NCBI GenBank assembly: GCA_963820545.1
Contig: CAWGAJ010000001.1
Location: 1,364,001-1,428,000 of the forward strand
Reading direction: 5' to 3'
Source: CAWGAJ01 sp963820545
Lineage (GTDB): Bacteria; Planctomycetota; Planctomycetia; Pirellulales; Thermoguttaceae
DNA: 64,000 nt
The position numbers were made by a program, and so were the translations under genes. Position 1 is the stretch's first letter, and each line of letters opens with the position of its first letter. Below the pieces are notes generated by a model. The model saw only the letters and a program-made list of their open reading frames with translations, did not search any database and was not told where the DNA came from. Below are positions 17,213 to 28,900 of the stretch, piece after piece.

Positions 17213-19214
17213 ATGATACCACTGCGAATATTTCCGACCCTGCTAAGGACACCGCCCAGGACGCGGTCAATCCTAACCTGCCCACGTTGTTCCTTATCGG
17301 TGATTCGACGGTTAAGAACGGCAGCGGAAAGGGCGTGGGCGGTTTATGGGGATGGGGATATCCGATCGCCGACTACTTCGATAAAACAAAAATTAATGTC
17401 TCCAATCGGGCCTTGGGTGGGCGCAGCAGCCGGACCTACCAGACCGAAGGTCTTTGGGACAAAGTTTTGGCCGACATGAAACCCGGCGATTTTGTCTTGA
17501 TGCAGTTCAGCCACAACGACGGCGGTTCTGTGGACACGGGTAAAGCCAGAGCATCGCTTAAAGGCATCGGCGAGGAAACGCAGCAAGTAGTGATAAAGGA
17601 TACCGGCAAAGAAGAAGTGGTCCAGACCTACGGCTGGTATATGCGAAAATACATCGCTGACGCCAAGGCCAAGGGCGCCACGCCCATCGTCCTCTCGCCT
17701 ATTCCCAGAAACATCTGGAAGGACGGCAAGGTTGCCCGGGCCGCGAACGATTACGGCAAATGGGCGGCCGAGGCGGCAAAGGCCGAAGGCGCGTTTTTCA
17801 TCGATCTGAACGAGATCGTCGCCGCGCATTATGAGCAGGAGGGTCCTGAAAAGGTACAGTCGGAATACTTCACTTCCGCGGATCATACGCATACCACCGC
17901 GGCCGGCGCCAGGCTGAATGCGGAATGCGTTGTAGAAGGTATCAAAAAGCTCGATGACTGCCCGCTGATAAACTACTTGTCGGCGGCGGATAAGATGTTA
18001 TTTAAATTCGATTTTGGCCCCGGCAAGGTGGCACCGGGTTATATCCAGGTTCTTCCCGCCACGATTTACACCAAGGAACTCGGTTACGGATTCGATCTTG
18101 ACTCGACTGTCTCGGCAATTGACTACGGCGGCGATGATGCGCTGAGGGGCGATTTTTGCACTGACGAGAAGCCATTTGTCTTCTCCGTCGCGTTGCCCGA
18201 GGGCAATTACAATGTGACGGTCACGCTGGGCGACCAAACCGCTGCCACGAACACCACCATTAAAGCCGAATCGCGCCGTTTAATGCTGGAAAAGGTGGTG
18301 ACCGAACCCGGAAAATTCGCAACGCGAACGTTTACAGTCAATATCCACACTCCCAAAATCGCTGCCGACGGCGAGGTGAAATTAAAACCGCGCGAAATAG
18401 GCCCGCCGCTCGTTTTGCATTGGGACGACAAGCTGACGTTGGAATTTAACGGCCCACGGCCTTGTATTTGCGCGATGGAAATATCCAAGGTCGACGATGC
18501 AGTTACGGTTTATCTGGCGGGCGACTCCACGGTCACCGACCAGCCGCGCGAGCCTTGGAATAGTTGGGGGCAAATGCTGCCGCGATTTTTCAAGCCGGGC
18601 GTGGCTGTGGCGAATCACGCCGAGTCGGGAGAATCGCTAAAGAGCTTTATCGGCGAAAAGCGACTCGATAAGATATTCAGCACCATCAAAGCTGGCGATT
18701 ATTTATTCATCCAATTTGGGCACAACGATCAGAAGGATAAAAGCCCGGCGCCGGCGCGTTCACCACTTACAAGGATAATCTGAAACACTGTGTCGCCGAA
18801 GCCCGCAAGCGCGGCGCTATACCCGTGCTCATTACATCAGTGCAGCGCCTAAGTTTCGACGCCGAAGGCAAGATCGAGAACACGCTGGGCGATTTTCCCG
18901 AGGCGGTGCGCCAGGCGGCCCGGGAAGAGAACGTGCCACTTATTGACCTGAACGCCATGAGCCGGACTTTTTACGAAGCCTTGGGGCCGGAGAACGCCAA
19001 AAAGGCCTTTCAGGACGAGAGCCATCATAACAACTACGGCAGTTATGAACTCGCCAGGTGCGTTGTGGAAGGGATTAAAATGAACAAGCTCGGCCTTGCC
19101 AAATTCCTGGCCGATGAAGTGCCGCCATTCGATCCCGGCCATCCCGATTCCCTGGAAACCTTCTTCATACCGGCTAGTTCGCAGAGCAGCACGGAAAAAC
19201 CCGAGGGCAATTGA
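17077..19214 (+). CDS. double SGNH (CE12-like rhamnogalacturonan acetylesterase) region, frameshifted
   Basis: Two SGNH/GDSL esterase domains of the rhamnogalacturonan acetylesterase type, which deacetylate pectin. Domain 1: LIGDSTVKNG (catalytic Ser), NRALGGRSSRTY, QFSHNDGG (Ser in place of the usual Gly) and DHTHTTAAG (catalytic Asp/His). A beta-rich domain of about 170 residues follows (KFDFGPGKVAPGY to PRPCICAMEISKV). Domain 2: LAGDSTVTDQP, NHAESGESLKS, QFGHNDQKDK, then after a frame change at about 18750 GAFTTYKDNLKHCV and DESHHNNYGSYELA. There is no signal peptide and no start codon between the GH2 C-terminal strand and domain 1; the apparent ATG 17077 is out of frame with the protein upstream of 17137. 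I infer a single GH2-SGNH-SGNH protein of about 1,510 residues. Confidence 0.82.
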
Positions 19215-19413
19215 AGATCGCTTAACACCGTCATCACTTGTTGAGGTGGCAGTTGTACTGCCACCCCATGGGCGATAGCGCAACTGTCGCCCCTAATTTG
19301 CCGGCAGGGACGGGAGTACAAGTTCCGTTCCAACGTAGCATTAACAATCTGAGGCTCAATAAAATATGTAATTGACTATTTATGATGTAGATTTAATTAT
19401 CATGGAGCAAATC

Positions 19414-22399
19414 ATGAAAACCTGCTCTCAATTGATTGTCGCAGTCATGTTTGGGTTGTTGTTATTAAGTGCGACGTCACTGATGGCCGTGGGCATCGAT
19501 GAACTACAGCGTAATTTCGACCAGCCGCCGGACGATTCGCGGATCATGATGCGCTGGTGGTGGTTCGGCCCGGCCGTGACCAAGCCGGAGTTGGAGCGAG
19601 AGATGAAATTAATGAAGGCAGGCGGCATCGGCGGCTTTGAAGTGCAGCCGACATATCCGCTCTCGCTGGACGACGAGAAGGCGGGAATCAATAATCTTAA
19701 ATTCATGTCGCCGGAGTTTCTCGAAGCCCTGGCTTTCGCGGCGGAAAAGGCCAAGCAACTCGGCCTGCGCATGGACCTGACTCTGGGCAGCGGTTGGCCT
19801 TACGGCGGGGCTCAATTTTCGGTCGACGAGGCGGCCGGCGCGCTGTACGTCGAAAACGTGCCGCATCAGACCGGGATACAAGAGCGTTCCCTTGCCGCAT
19901 ATTTACGAGGGCGAGAAAATAATCGCGGCCTATATAGGTCCGCTGAAAAAAAACAAACCAGGCGAACCTCCGGATGAAGAGCCTGAGCCTCGCGAAAATG
20001 CGCCTCGAAATCCCGATCCGAGCGACAATACAGCTAGAGGATCTGATGGCGGAGACAGCACAGTTAGAGGAGCGGATACTCGCATCGCTCTTTATAAAGA
20101 ACTGGAAATTCAAGCTGACTCCGTCGCTATTCCCGAGGAATTAAACGACATGAGGCGCGTCACGTTTATCATTGCCAGCCAAACCATGATGAAAGTAAAA
20201 CGCGCCGCCTACGCAGGGGAGGGTTTTGTAATCGACCATTACAATCCGGCCGTAATTGATAAATTCATCAAGGAGATCGCCGAGCCTGCCCTGAAGGCTT
20301 GCGGTTCTAATCCGCCCTATGCCGTTTTTTGCGACAGCCTGGAAGCGGCCGGCGAGGATTGGACGGCTAATTTCTTCGCGGAATTTCAAAAACGCCGGGG
20401 CTACGATCTTAAACCGCATCTTGCGGCGTTGCTCTACAACACCAGCGCGAAAGCCCGCGATATTCGCCACGATTGGGGCCAGACCCTTACCGAACTATTT
20501 AACGATTATTTTCTCACGGCTTTTGAAAAATGGTCGCGGGCCAAGGGCACGGAATTCCGTTTGCAGGGTTACGGCACGCCGCCCTCGGCGCTTTACAGTT
20601 ATGCCTACGCCGACCTGGGCGAAGGCGAAGGCTACACCTGGAAGGGTTTCCGCGAATCGCGCTGGGCATCATCGGCCAATCACCTGCTGGGACGCCCGAT
20701 CACCAGCTCCGAAACCTGGACCTGGCTTCATTCTCCCGTGTTCCGGGCAACTCCGCTGGACATGAAGGCCGAAGCGAACTTGCACTTCCTGCAAGGGGTA
20801 AATCAGCTCATCGGCCACGGGTGGCCCTATACGCCGCCCGGTGTTGAGTATCCCGGTTGGCGCTTCTACGCGTCCGCAGTACTGAACGAAAAGAATCCCT
20901 GGTGGATCGTCATGCCCGAGGTGACAAAATATCTCCAGCGAGTCAGTTACATGATGCGCCAGGGCCGGCCCGCCAACGACGTGGCGGTTTATCTGGCCAA
21001 CAGCGACGCCTGGGCGAGCTTTACGCCGGGCCGGGTGGCCATGAATGCCGCCCTTTCCAGGCGGTTAGGACGCGAAGTTATCCGGCAACTGCTCGAAGCG
21101 GGTTACAACCTCGATTTTTTTGACGACGGCTTGCTCGAGATGCGCGGCAAGGTCGAAGGCGGCGCGCTGACGTTCGGCGACCTTAAGTTCAAGGTGGTGG
21201 TATTGGCCGGGGTGGAACGTATTCCGCCCTCGACGATGCGTAAACTGGAGGAATTCGCCAAGGGCGGCGGCATCCTGATCGCCACACGCAGCATGCCTTC
21301 GATTGCGCCGGGCTTTATGGCCACCGACGATGATCAAAAAACCGTTAAGGATATCGCGCAGCGCCTGTTCAAAGCCCCGGACGCGCCGGGAATATTCCTG
21401 GAAGCGGATAGCGGATTGGGCAAGGCCCTGGCCAGGCGTTTGCCGCCCGACGTCAAGTTCGAGCCGGCCGCGCCGGAAATCGGTTTCGTGCACCGCAAGA
21501 CCGACTCCGAGGAGATTTACTTTCTGGCCAACACGGGCAATACGCTCAAGAGCGTGAAAGCGACCTTCCGCGTCAAAGCAGTGCAAGCGGAGCGATGGGA
21601 TCCGATGACCGGCCAGGTCGCCGGCATGAAAATCATCAACCGGGACAACGACGGCACTTTGGCCAACATCGATCTGGAACCGTATGCTTCCCAGATTATT
21701 ATTTTCACCAATCGAAAATTGCCGGAACAGCCAGCGGCAAAACAAGTTGATACTCCGCCGTGGACAATCGACCTTAGCAAGGGTTGGAATATCTCCTTCG
21801 GCAAAGATGCAAAGCCGATATCCATGGATAAGCTGAGTTACTGGACGGATAATGAAACCACTCGCTATTTTTCGGGCGTAGCCGTTTATGAGAAGAAAGT
21901 GACTGTGCCGGCAGAGATGCTCGGGGAGGGGCTTGGCATCCAGCTTTCACTCGGCGAAGCCAGCAAACCCAAGGCGCAGGCCGATAGTGACGAATCCAAA
22001 TTGCCGGCGGATATTACCGAACCCAGGCCGCAGACTGATAGCGCTGACGCTGCGAGGGCGCAGACCAGGCCCGGCCCGCGTATGCAGGCGGTCCTCGATA
22101 CCCCGGTGCGCGAGGCCGCGGTAGTTTACATCAACGGGAAGCGCGCTGGGTCGGTCTGGTGCCCGCCGTATCACATCGATGTTACCGGTCTGCTGCGCAG
22201 CGGCGAAAACGAGATCCGCATCGAGGTCGCCAACCTAGCGGTCAATTACATGGCCGACTTCAAGAATCACCCCTTGCCCGACTTATCAGCGTTGATCGCC
22301 CGTTTCGGCAACCGATTCCAACCGCAGGACATGAAGAAGATAAAACCAATCCCTGCCGGCCTGCTGGGGCCAATTAAACTCATCGCGACTGTCCGATAA
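19414..22399 (+). CDS. GH106-like alpha-L-rhamnosidase, one frameshift
   Basis: Secreted hydrolase expected to release terminal rhamnose from rhamnogalacturonan. Signal peptide MKTCSQLIVAVMFGLLLLSA; ATG 19414 chosen because GGAG lies 6 bp upstream. The family opening RWWWFGPAVTKPELEREMKL and DLTLGSGWPYGGAQF is clear. At about 19888 the frame changes (AYLRGRE out of frame; LPHIYEGEKIIAAYIG continues). Further conserved blocks include PITSSETWTWLHSP, FLQGVNQLIGHGWPY and the C-terminal beta domain (VVYINGKRAGSVWCPPYHID). Two hydrophilic low-complexity insertions interrupt the fold: 20024-20083, made of two 30-bp imperfect repeats (DNTARGSDGG, DSTVRGADTR), and about 21967-22080. Joined length about 995 residues. 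Follows the esterase gene on the same strand. Confidence 0.82.
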
Positions 22400-22417
22400 G
22401 TCAACGGCCAATTACTA

Positions 22418-24630
22418 ATGGCGCCAAAATATAATCAAACGACCGTAGTGATTGCCTTTCTGGCCATGTTCTCCAATGTTGCATTTGCTCAGGATCAGCC
22501 ACGTGAGCAGCCGGGACCAACAGCGGCGTTGACCGTTGAAAGGCCCTGGCAGAAGATCACCGTGCCATCTGTTGCCCAAGCGGCCGCCAATTTCCGCAGG
22601 CCTCCGCCCGAATACGGATTGACGCTCTGGTGGGGCTGGGAAGGTCCGGTGAGCGAAGAAGTCATCGCCAGAGACTTGGATGAAATCAAGGCCCGCGGCA
22701 TCCGCTGCGTGCTGATCGAGGCGGGCTATGATATGCAGGCCCCATACCTTTCGCCCGGTTGGTTCGACTTGATACGCTTTGCGGTCGATCAGGCCGGCCA
22801 GCGCGGCATGCGCGTCTGGGTGGCGGACGAGGGCAAGTATCCGAGCGGATTCGTCGGCGGAAAGTTCAGCGACGAACGTCCCGACTTGTGCATGCAGGCC
22901 TTAATGCCGGCGGCGCACCTCGATCTGGCGTCCGGCGAAACGATCTTCTGCCAATTTCCACCCGAGATCGTAAGCGCGGCGGCCGTCAACCTCTCCGACA
23001 ACAGCACTCAAATTATCGACGTCCGTTGCGGCAAACTGTGCTGGACCGCTCCCCAGGGAAAGTGGCGGATTATACTGGTCCAGCCCCAGTTCCGCTCCTC
23101 CAATACGCGCTCTGTCAGAAATCCGACGCGGGGCAAAGATCCAAAGGACTCGCTCTGCGATTACCTGAATCCGGACGCCACGCGGCAATTTCTCGCCTGG
23201 ACCCATGAGCAATACAGAAAAGCCGTCGGCCCGGAGTTCGGCCGCACTTTTTTGGGTTTCATGGGCGACGAGCCGGATTACAGCATTTCCGGCATCCCTT
23301 GGACTCCGCAAATCTTTGCCAAATTCGTGCAATGCAAAGGCTACGACGTGCGTCCTTACTTGGCCTTGTTTTTCGCGCCTCAATTGAACGCTGAAGCGCG
23401 GCGGGCGAAGGCCGATTACTGGGACGTCTGGTCCGACATGTTCCGCGAAAACTTCTTCCGGATCCAGGCCGATTGGTGCGCGCAGCAGCGCCTGGAATAT
23501 ATCGTGCATCTCAATCACGAAGATCAAATGCCCGCGCTGGTTCGCTCCGAGGGAGACTTTTTCAAGTGCATGAGATACGTGCAAGTGCCCGGCATCGACA
23601 CGATCCGGAATCAAATCTGGCCGGGCACGGTGGCCGACTTCCCCAAGTACGCCTCCTCGGCCGCACACCTTTTCGGGCGGCCCCGCGTGTTCAGCGAGAG
23701 TTTCGCCGCCTACCGCACTCGCCCCAATGTGGAACAAGCCAAGTGGGTCATCGATCATCAACTTGTCCGCGGCGTCAATCTGATCCAGGTTATGTTTTAC
23801 CCGTCTTCCGCCAGAGGCCGCGGAGGTTTTTCGGGATGGATGGCGTCCGATGAGTTTCCCGCCGTGGTCGAGTATGTCAACCGCGCCGCTTATCTGCTTT
23901 CGCTCGGTCGTCCCGCCGCCCAGATCGCCCTCTATCATCCGACTGCAAGTATGTGGCTCGGCGACGAGGAGGCCGACAAAACCACCCTGGACGTCATGCG
24001 GCAACTTCTGGAGCGGCAGCGCGATTTCGATTTCGTCGATGAGCAGGCGCTCTCGACGATATTGCATCTCGACGGCGGGACGCTCAAGAATCTCAGCGGC
24101 CAAGGCTATGGGGCCATCGTCATTCCCGCGGCAAGCGCGATCTCCAAGGCGGCGCTGGATCGCCTGCGCGCCTTTGCGGCGCGGGCGGACGCGTCATCTT
24201 CCTTGGGCCAAAACCATCTCTTGTGGTGGATAAAACTTTTTTAAACGCCGTTGCCCCGCCGGATCTCGCCTGGGCCGTTTGGGAACCATCCGCTGAATTG
24301 ACGCCCCGCGTGCTGGAGGCCCTGCCTCGGCCAGACGTGGCATTGGATCAGCCCTGCCCTGCTGTTAAGGTCCTGCACCGCCGCTGGCTAGACGCCGAAC
24401 TCTACTTTTTTTTTAACGAAAGCGGCCAAAAGCAGTCGTCGCAAGCACTGTTAGCAGGAAACGGACAGGCCCAGGTCTGGAATCCGGCTTCCGGACTCAT
24501 CGAAACGCTGGCCGGCGCTTGCGCGGAGGATGGAATCTTGCGCTTGTCGCTGGAGTTAGAGCCTTATGGAACGAAGTATATCGTCACTGGGCCCCTGCCC
24601 TCCGGCGAAAATAGCCCACAAGTCCCATAA
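22418..24630 (+). CDS. second GH106-like glycoside hydrolase, one frameshift
   Basis: Secreted enzyme starting 18 bp after the previous gene, so probably the same transcript. Signal peptide with cleavage near NVAFAQDQ. It shares the layout of the preceding rhamnosidase but diverges strongly: EYGLTLWWGWEGPVSEEVIA, RVWVADEGKYPSGFVGG, TFLGFMGDEPDYSISG (a candidate acidic catalytic region) and PRVFSESFAAYRTRP. The frame changes at about 24190: GGRVIFLGPKPSLVVDKTF is the conserved continuation, explained by one missing C in GCGGCGCGGGC. The C-terminus ends as a beta-rich tail (LSLELEPYGTKYIVTGPL). The last 47 bp overlap the convergent PEP-CTERM gene. Family assignment to GH106 is by architecture, so moderate. 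Confidence 0.72.
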
Positions 24631-25912
24631 TACCGGCCAGAATTAAAAGCGTAATGGTTGACGGTTCAGGCACGGATTCAAACGATGTGCCACATCCTGG
24701 CGAATCGCCGACCGAGGGATTGATAATTAGCTTGCAGCCAGAACCGATCCTCAGGGAGCCTAGGTTAATGCTGGAGGCGGTCACAATCGAGGGCGTAGTG
24801 TCGTTGCCCAGGCTTAGCCCGCCCGCCCCGCTTATGGCGTGGAGCGTCGAGTTGGCTCCGTTCAGTTGCAGGCGGCCCGCGCTAATTGTCGTGTCGCCTG
24901 AGTAAGTGGCATTGTCTAAAAGCGTGACCGTGCCGGAGCCGGTTTTTGTCAGCCCGTCGGTGCCGTCGAGGGCTGCGGAAAGAATTAGATTATCGCTGCT
25001 TAAGGGTGCATCCAGCGTGCCGCCGCCAAGTGTTACGGCTGGAGCAATCGTGCCGCTGCCGGATATCGTGCCGCCGCTGAGCTTGATTCCCGCGGTGCTT
25101 AATCCCGCTCCGGAGGCGAGCGAAAGCGTACCGCCGCTGGAGACGGTCGCGCTATTGGTAAGTGTCAGGCTTGCGGTGGAAGTGATCATCACCTTACCGC
25201 CGTTGCTAAGGCTGAGCGAATTCGCCTCCTGGGCCGAGGTGACATTGACCGTATAAGAAGTATCCACCACCGCCTGGGCCGTGTAGTTGGGGTAAGGCGG
25301 CAGAGGGTTGGTCCAGGTTGTATCGGTCCAGTTGCCGTCCTGCGCGGCGTTCCATTTCATTTGATGCAGGTCCACAATCACAATCTGGCCCGCGTTGATG
25401 GTTGCCGCCACACCGGCAAAATCGGTGGTAAATCCGTTGGGAGGATTATAAGAGGCAGCAACGTTCTCTAGAATCAGCGGGTAGGCCGGATCGCTCGATG
25501 TAGTGCCTGCCGTGTCAATGGTCACATAAGCGAGCGTCCCGGTGGCGGCAAGATAAATGTCGTCTTGCGTATCGGTCGTGTCTTGCCAAATCAAATACGT
25601 TCCCCCGCTGACTGGCAAATGGAACGGCTGCGAACCCGTATTGCTTTGAGAAAACAAAGTGCCCGGACCAATAATATCGATGCCGGTAATCTTCGGTTTT
25701 GTGGCGGTTCCCGAATTGATCGTTCCGCCGTCGGCAACCTGGATGTAGAAATTCAGCCCTTGCACCAGATCGCCGCCACTGGTGGTAATGGCAATCGTCC
25801 GTTGGTCAGAGGGTAATAAATAATGCGTGCCTACGTCGATCACCGGTGTGGCCAAGGCCGGCGAAAAAGCCGCCAACAATAACAGCAAGCCGCGAATTAT
25901 CTGTCTGTGCAT
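24584..25912 (-). CDS. PEP-CTERM surface protein with cohesin-like N-terminus and strand repeats
   Basis: Exported protein of 442 residues, ATG with AAAGGAAAG just upstream. After the signal peptide, residues about 25-185 (GTHYLLPSDQRTIAIT, GDLVQGLNFYIQVADGG, TGIDIIGPGTLFSQSN, GTLAYVTIDTAG) resemble a cohesin-like beta sandwich seen in planctomycete PEP-CTERM proteins. Residues 190-400 are autotransporter-associated beta-strand repeats (LSGGTISGSGTIAPAV, LTKTGSGTVTLLDNATYSGD). The C-terminus is a PEP-CTERM sorting signal: VPEPSTITLLILAGIMGL then a basic tail RRRAG. It would be anchored at the cell envelope by exosortase processing; no exosortase is in this window. The adjacent lyase gene ends in a dockerin-like module. 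Confidence 0.8.
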   Translation of the reverse strand: MHRQIIRGLLLLLAAFSPALATPVIDVGTHYLLPSDQRTIAITTSGGDLVQGLNFYIQVADGGTINSGTATKPKITGIDIIGPGTLFSQSNTGSQPFHLPVSGGTYLIWQDTTDTQDDIYLAATGTLAYVTIDTAGTTSSDPAYPLILENVAASYNPPNGFTTDFAGVAATINAGQIVIVDLHQMKWNAAQDGNWTDTTWTNPLPPYPNYTAQAVVDTSYTVNVTSAQEANSLSLSNGGKVMITSTASLTLTNSATVSSGGTLSLASGAGLSTAGIKLSGGTISGSGTIAPAVTLGGGTLDAPLSSDNLILSAALDGTDGLTKTGSGTVTLLDNATYSGDTTISAGRLQLNGANSTLHAISGAGGLSLGNDTTPSIVTASSINLGSLRIGSGCKLIINPSVGDSPGCGTSFESVPEPSTITLLILAGIMGLVGYFRRRAGAQ

Positions 25913-25978
25913 GTTCTTTCCTTTATCAATGGCGCTTTCTTAAATGAGAATGTGTATTACAAGCACCTCTCTGATTGT

Positions 25979-28900
25979 CTAAGTTTGGTATCCGGCGAGA
26001 AAGGCATCCGCCGCGTTTTGGCGCGGTCTGTTTTTCTTTAAAAGATAATTCTTAATAATGCCCTGCTCCAGATCGCTCAGCCAATTAACCTTGTCAGCGT
26101 TCAGTTCGCCTTCGAGATCTTTCCCCGCGGCGGTCTGTCCGAAAACAGCGTCGTGGAAAAGGGCCCGGTCAAAAACGGCATTCCGGGGCTGTTCGGCCTG
26201 GCGCTTTATTTCCTCAAACGAGGAAAAAGCCGCTGCCGCGCCCTGGACGCCGGCATCTGCCAGAGCCTTGCCCGGAGGCGATATTTCCCTCAGCGGCTGC
26301 GAAAGCCGATTAAATTCAAACAGATTGTATGCAAAAACCATGGTCTTGGTCGCCAAGAGGTCGCTGGCAGGCAAGCTGCTTGAGGCGGTCATGGCGCCGC
26401 TGTCGCCCAATAGGCTGTTGGCAAACGGCAAGGCAACCGGCATGACCTCAGCCGGCGGAGTGATGATGGACGTGGCGATGGACGATACCAGCGGCGCGGC
26501 CGCCAGCGATGCAAGCGGCATGACAGCCGAAGCTTCCATGGACGACGCAGCGACCGCCGACGTGTCCGGCGGCGGCGCGGCCGCCAGGGCTAACGGTTGC
26601 ATGGTATCCTCAGCGGCCAGCGGACCGGTAAGCAACCATAAACTAGCACCCGAATTGTGACGGGCAATCAAATCGTCGGAGGCATTCACCTGGCGGTCGC
26701 GATTGTAATCATAAGCATTGCTGACCGACGCCAAGGTAAAGCCCGTGCGGTTGCTGCGAGAGGCTTGTTCATCGCTGGTATTCACTGCGGCGTCGCTGCC
26801 CGACTCGCCGATCAGATTGCCAAAGTAAAACACGTCCGCGGCGGACAGGCCCGTGTTGGTGTTGGCCTTGACCGTTACTTGCAGCCACTGGTTTTTGATT
26901 GAGTTGCCGGCGATGTCGTCCCAGGTGATGGTTACCCGGTCCGAACCGCCGGCGCCCTGGCCCTGGCGCACAGAGACGCTGCTCGGCGCGGGCCCTGTAC
27001 TCCAGCCGGAAGGATAGTTGTCGTTGCCGACTTTGAACTGGAAATCGGCGGCGGTTAAACCCAAGGGGTTTGTAGGATTTTGAATGTCGATGATGATCCC
27101 GTTAATGCCGCGGCTGTAACTGGTGTAGTTGGCAGAGGTGGCGGTCGGGCCGGACAAAAGGGCCTGCTTATTGGTGGCAATGGCATTGTCATCATAGACG
27201 TTGGCCGCCGGATCGCCGTTGGGATAATCCATATGCCAATCAAACATCGAATTGTTGTAAAAGACCATGCGCCCGGCGATGGATGAGTAGACGACTACGC
27301 CGACTGAGCTGGTGACGGTCAAACCGCCGGAGTCCATGATCGTCACTTGTAAATTGTACGTGCCGGCCTTGGTGAAGGTGGCCACGGTGTTCTTGGCGTC
27401 GTGGGTGCCGTTGATGCTGAAGCTTACCGGCGCGGGCGGCGTGCCGGTAGCGGCCCAAGTGTATTTCAAATTTCCCTCTCCGCCGTCGTCGGTGCCCAAG
27501 ACGCTGAGATTGAACGTGGTGCTGGTAATGGGCGAGGCGCTGGCCGGCGTGGCAACCGTGGGGGCGGTGTTGGCACTGGTGATCGAAACATTGGAAAATT
27601 GCGTGGTGCTCAACAAGTCTGGGGCGTCCGAACAAACTGCCAAGCCTCCCAGGGTCAAGACGCCCATACTGATCGTTCGAGTTGAGCCGTTTGGGAACAG
27701 GTTCCAAGTAGTGCCGTCAGTGCTGTAATAGCCCGTAAATACATTGCCTACTCGAGTCAACTTGAACCATATCGGTACGGCCACGTAGCCCGTAGAATAA
27801 CTGGACGAACCTCCATCCGATGAGCGCCAATAGAAAAAGATGTGATTTTTAATATCCGAGGTTGCGACAACGCTGGCATAAGCCGAGGTGCTGGAGGACG
27901 ATTTGCGGATCATTATTCCGCCCCAGCCCGTGTCGGCGGATTGCGAATCCACTTTGACGATAATAGTGCTATTGCCGATAAGTCCCTGATTGACGAATTG
28001 GAATCCATCGCCCGAGCTGGCGTTGGAGCCTGTGACCTGGAAAACGCCGTTGGAGTAGATGGTGTGACCGGTAATGCCCACGTTGCCGATGTCCTGGGCA
28101 ACCCACGGAGCAGGCAAAGTGATTGTGGCACTTACCTCGGATGAGTTGGGGCTCCCGTTCGTTGCGCTTACCGCCGCGACCGCGTAGTAATATGTCGGGC
28201 CGCTGGTCACGGTCGTGTCGGAGTAGCTGGTGTTTGTCACGCCGGAGGCGATAGTTGTATAAGGCCCGCCGCTGTTGTACGCTCGTCTGACCAGGTAACT
28301 AGTGGCGCCAGCACTGGCCGTCCAAGCCAAATCGACCTGGCTTGAGGAAACAGCCGTTACCGTTAAGCCCGTGGGCGCCGGAAGACCGGTAATCGACCCC
28401 ATGACCTCGGCGGAATTAGCGCTTTCGCCGGATGAGCTTACCGCCGAAACGACATAGTAATAGGTGCCGCTGACTTCTACGTTTGTATCCGAATAGCTGG
28501 CGCCGGTGACGCCGGTGGCGATCGTGTAGTAAGGCCCGCCGGTGTTGTCGGATCGTTTGATCCTATAGCTGGTAGCGCCCGCACTGGTCGTCCACGTCAC
28601 ATCGATCCGGCTGGGAGTAATCACAGCCGCCGCCACGTTTGTCGGCGCCGCCGGAGGTACAAGGCCGCTTTGGACTAGATAGATATTTGGAGTCGGCGGA
28701 GTGCTCATGCCGTCGCCAAGGTAAAAACTGGTATGCGGCGGCTGATTATAAGCCACATTCTGCCAGGCAATCGACAGCCGGTACTGAGGATCGTGCATCA
28801 GGGTGTAGATGCGATCAGTGGCCGGTGTGGTAGTGGTATAGATGCGGAGCCATTGGCTGTCATCGGTTCTCCAAATCACTTCTTCCCGCCAATCTCCAAA

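Noticed and set aside
22901..24103. 400-codon minus-strand ORF opposite the second rhamnosidase
   Set aside because: Antisense shadow; the plus strand carries the signal peptide and conserved hydrolase motifs.
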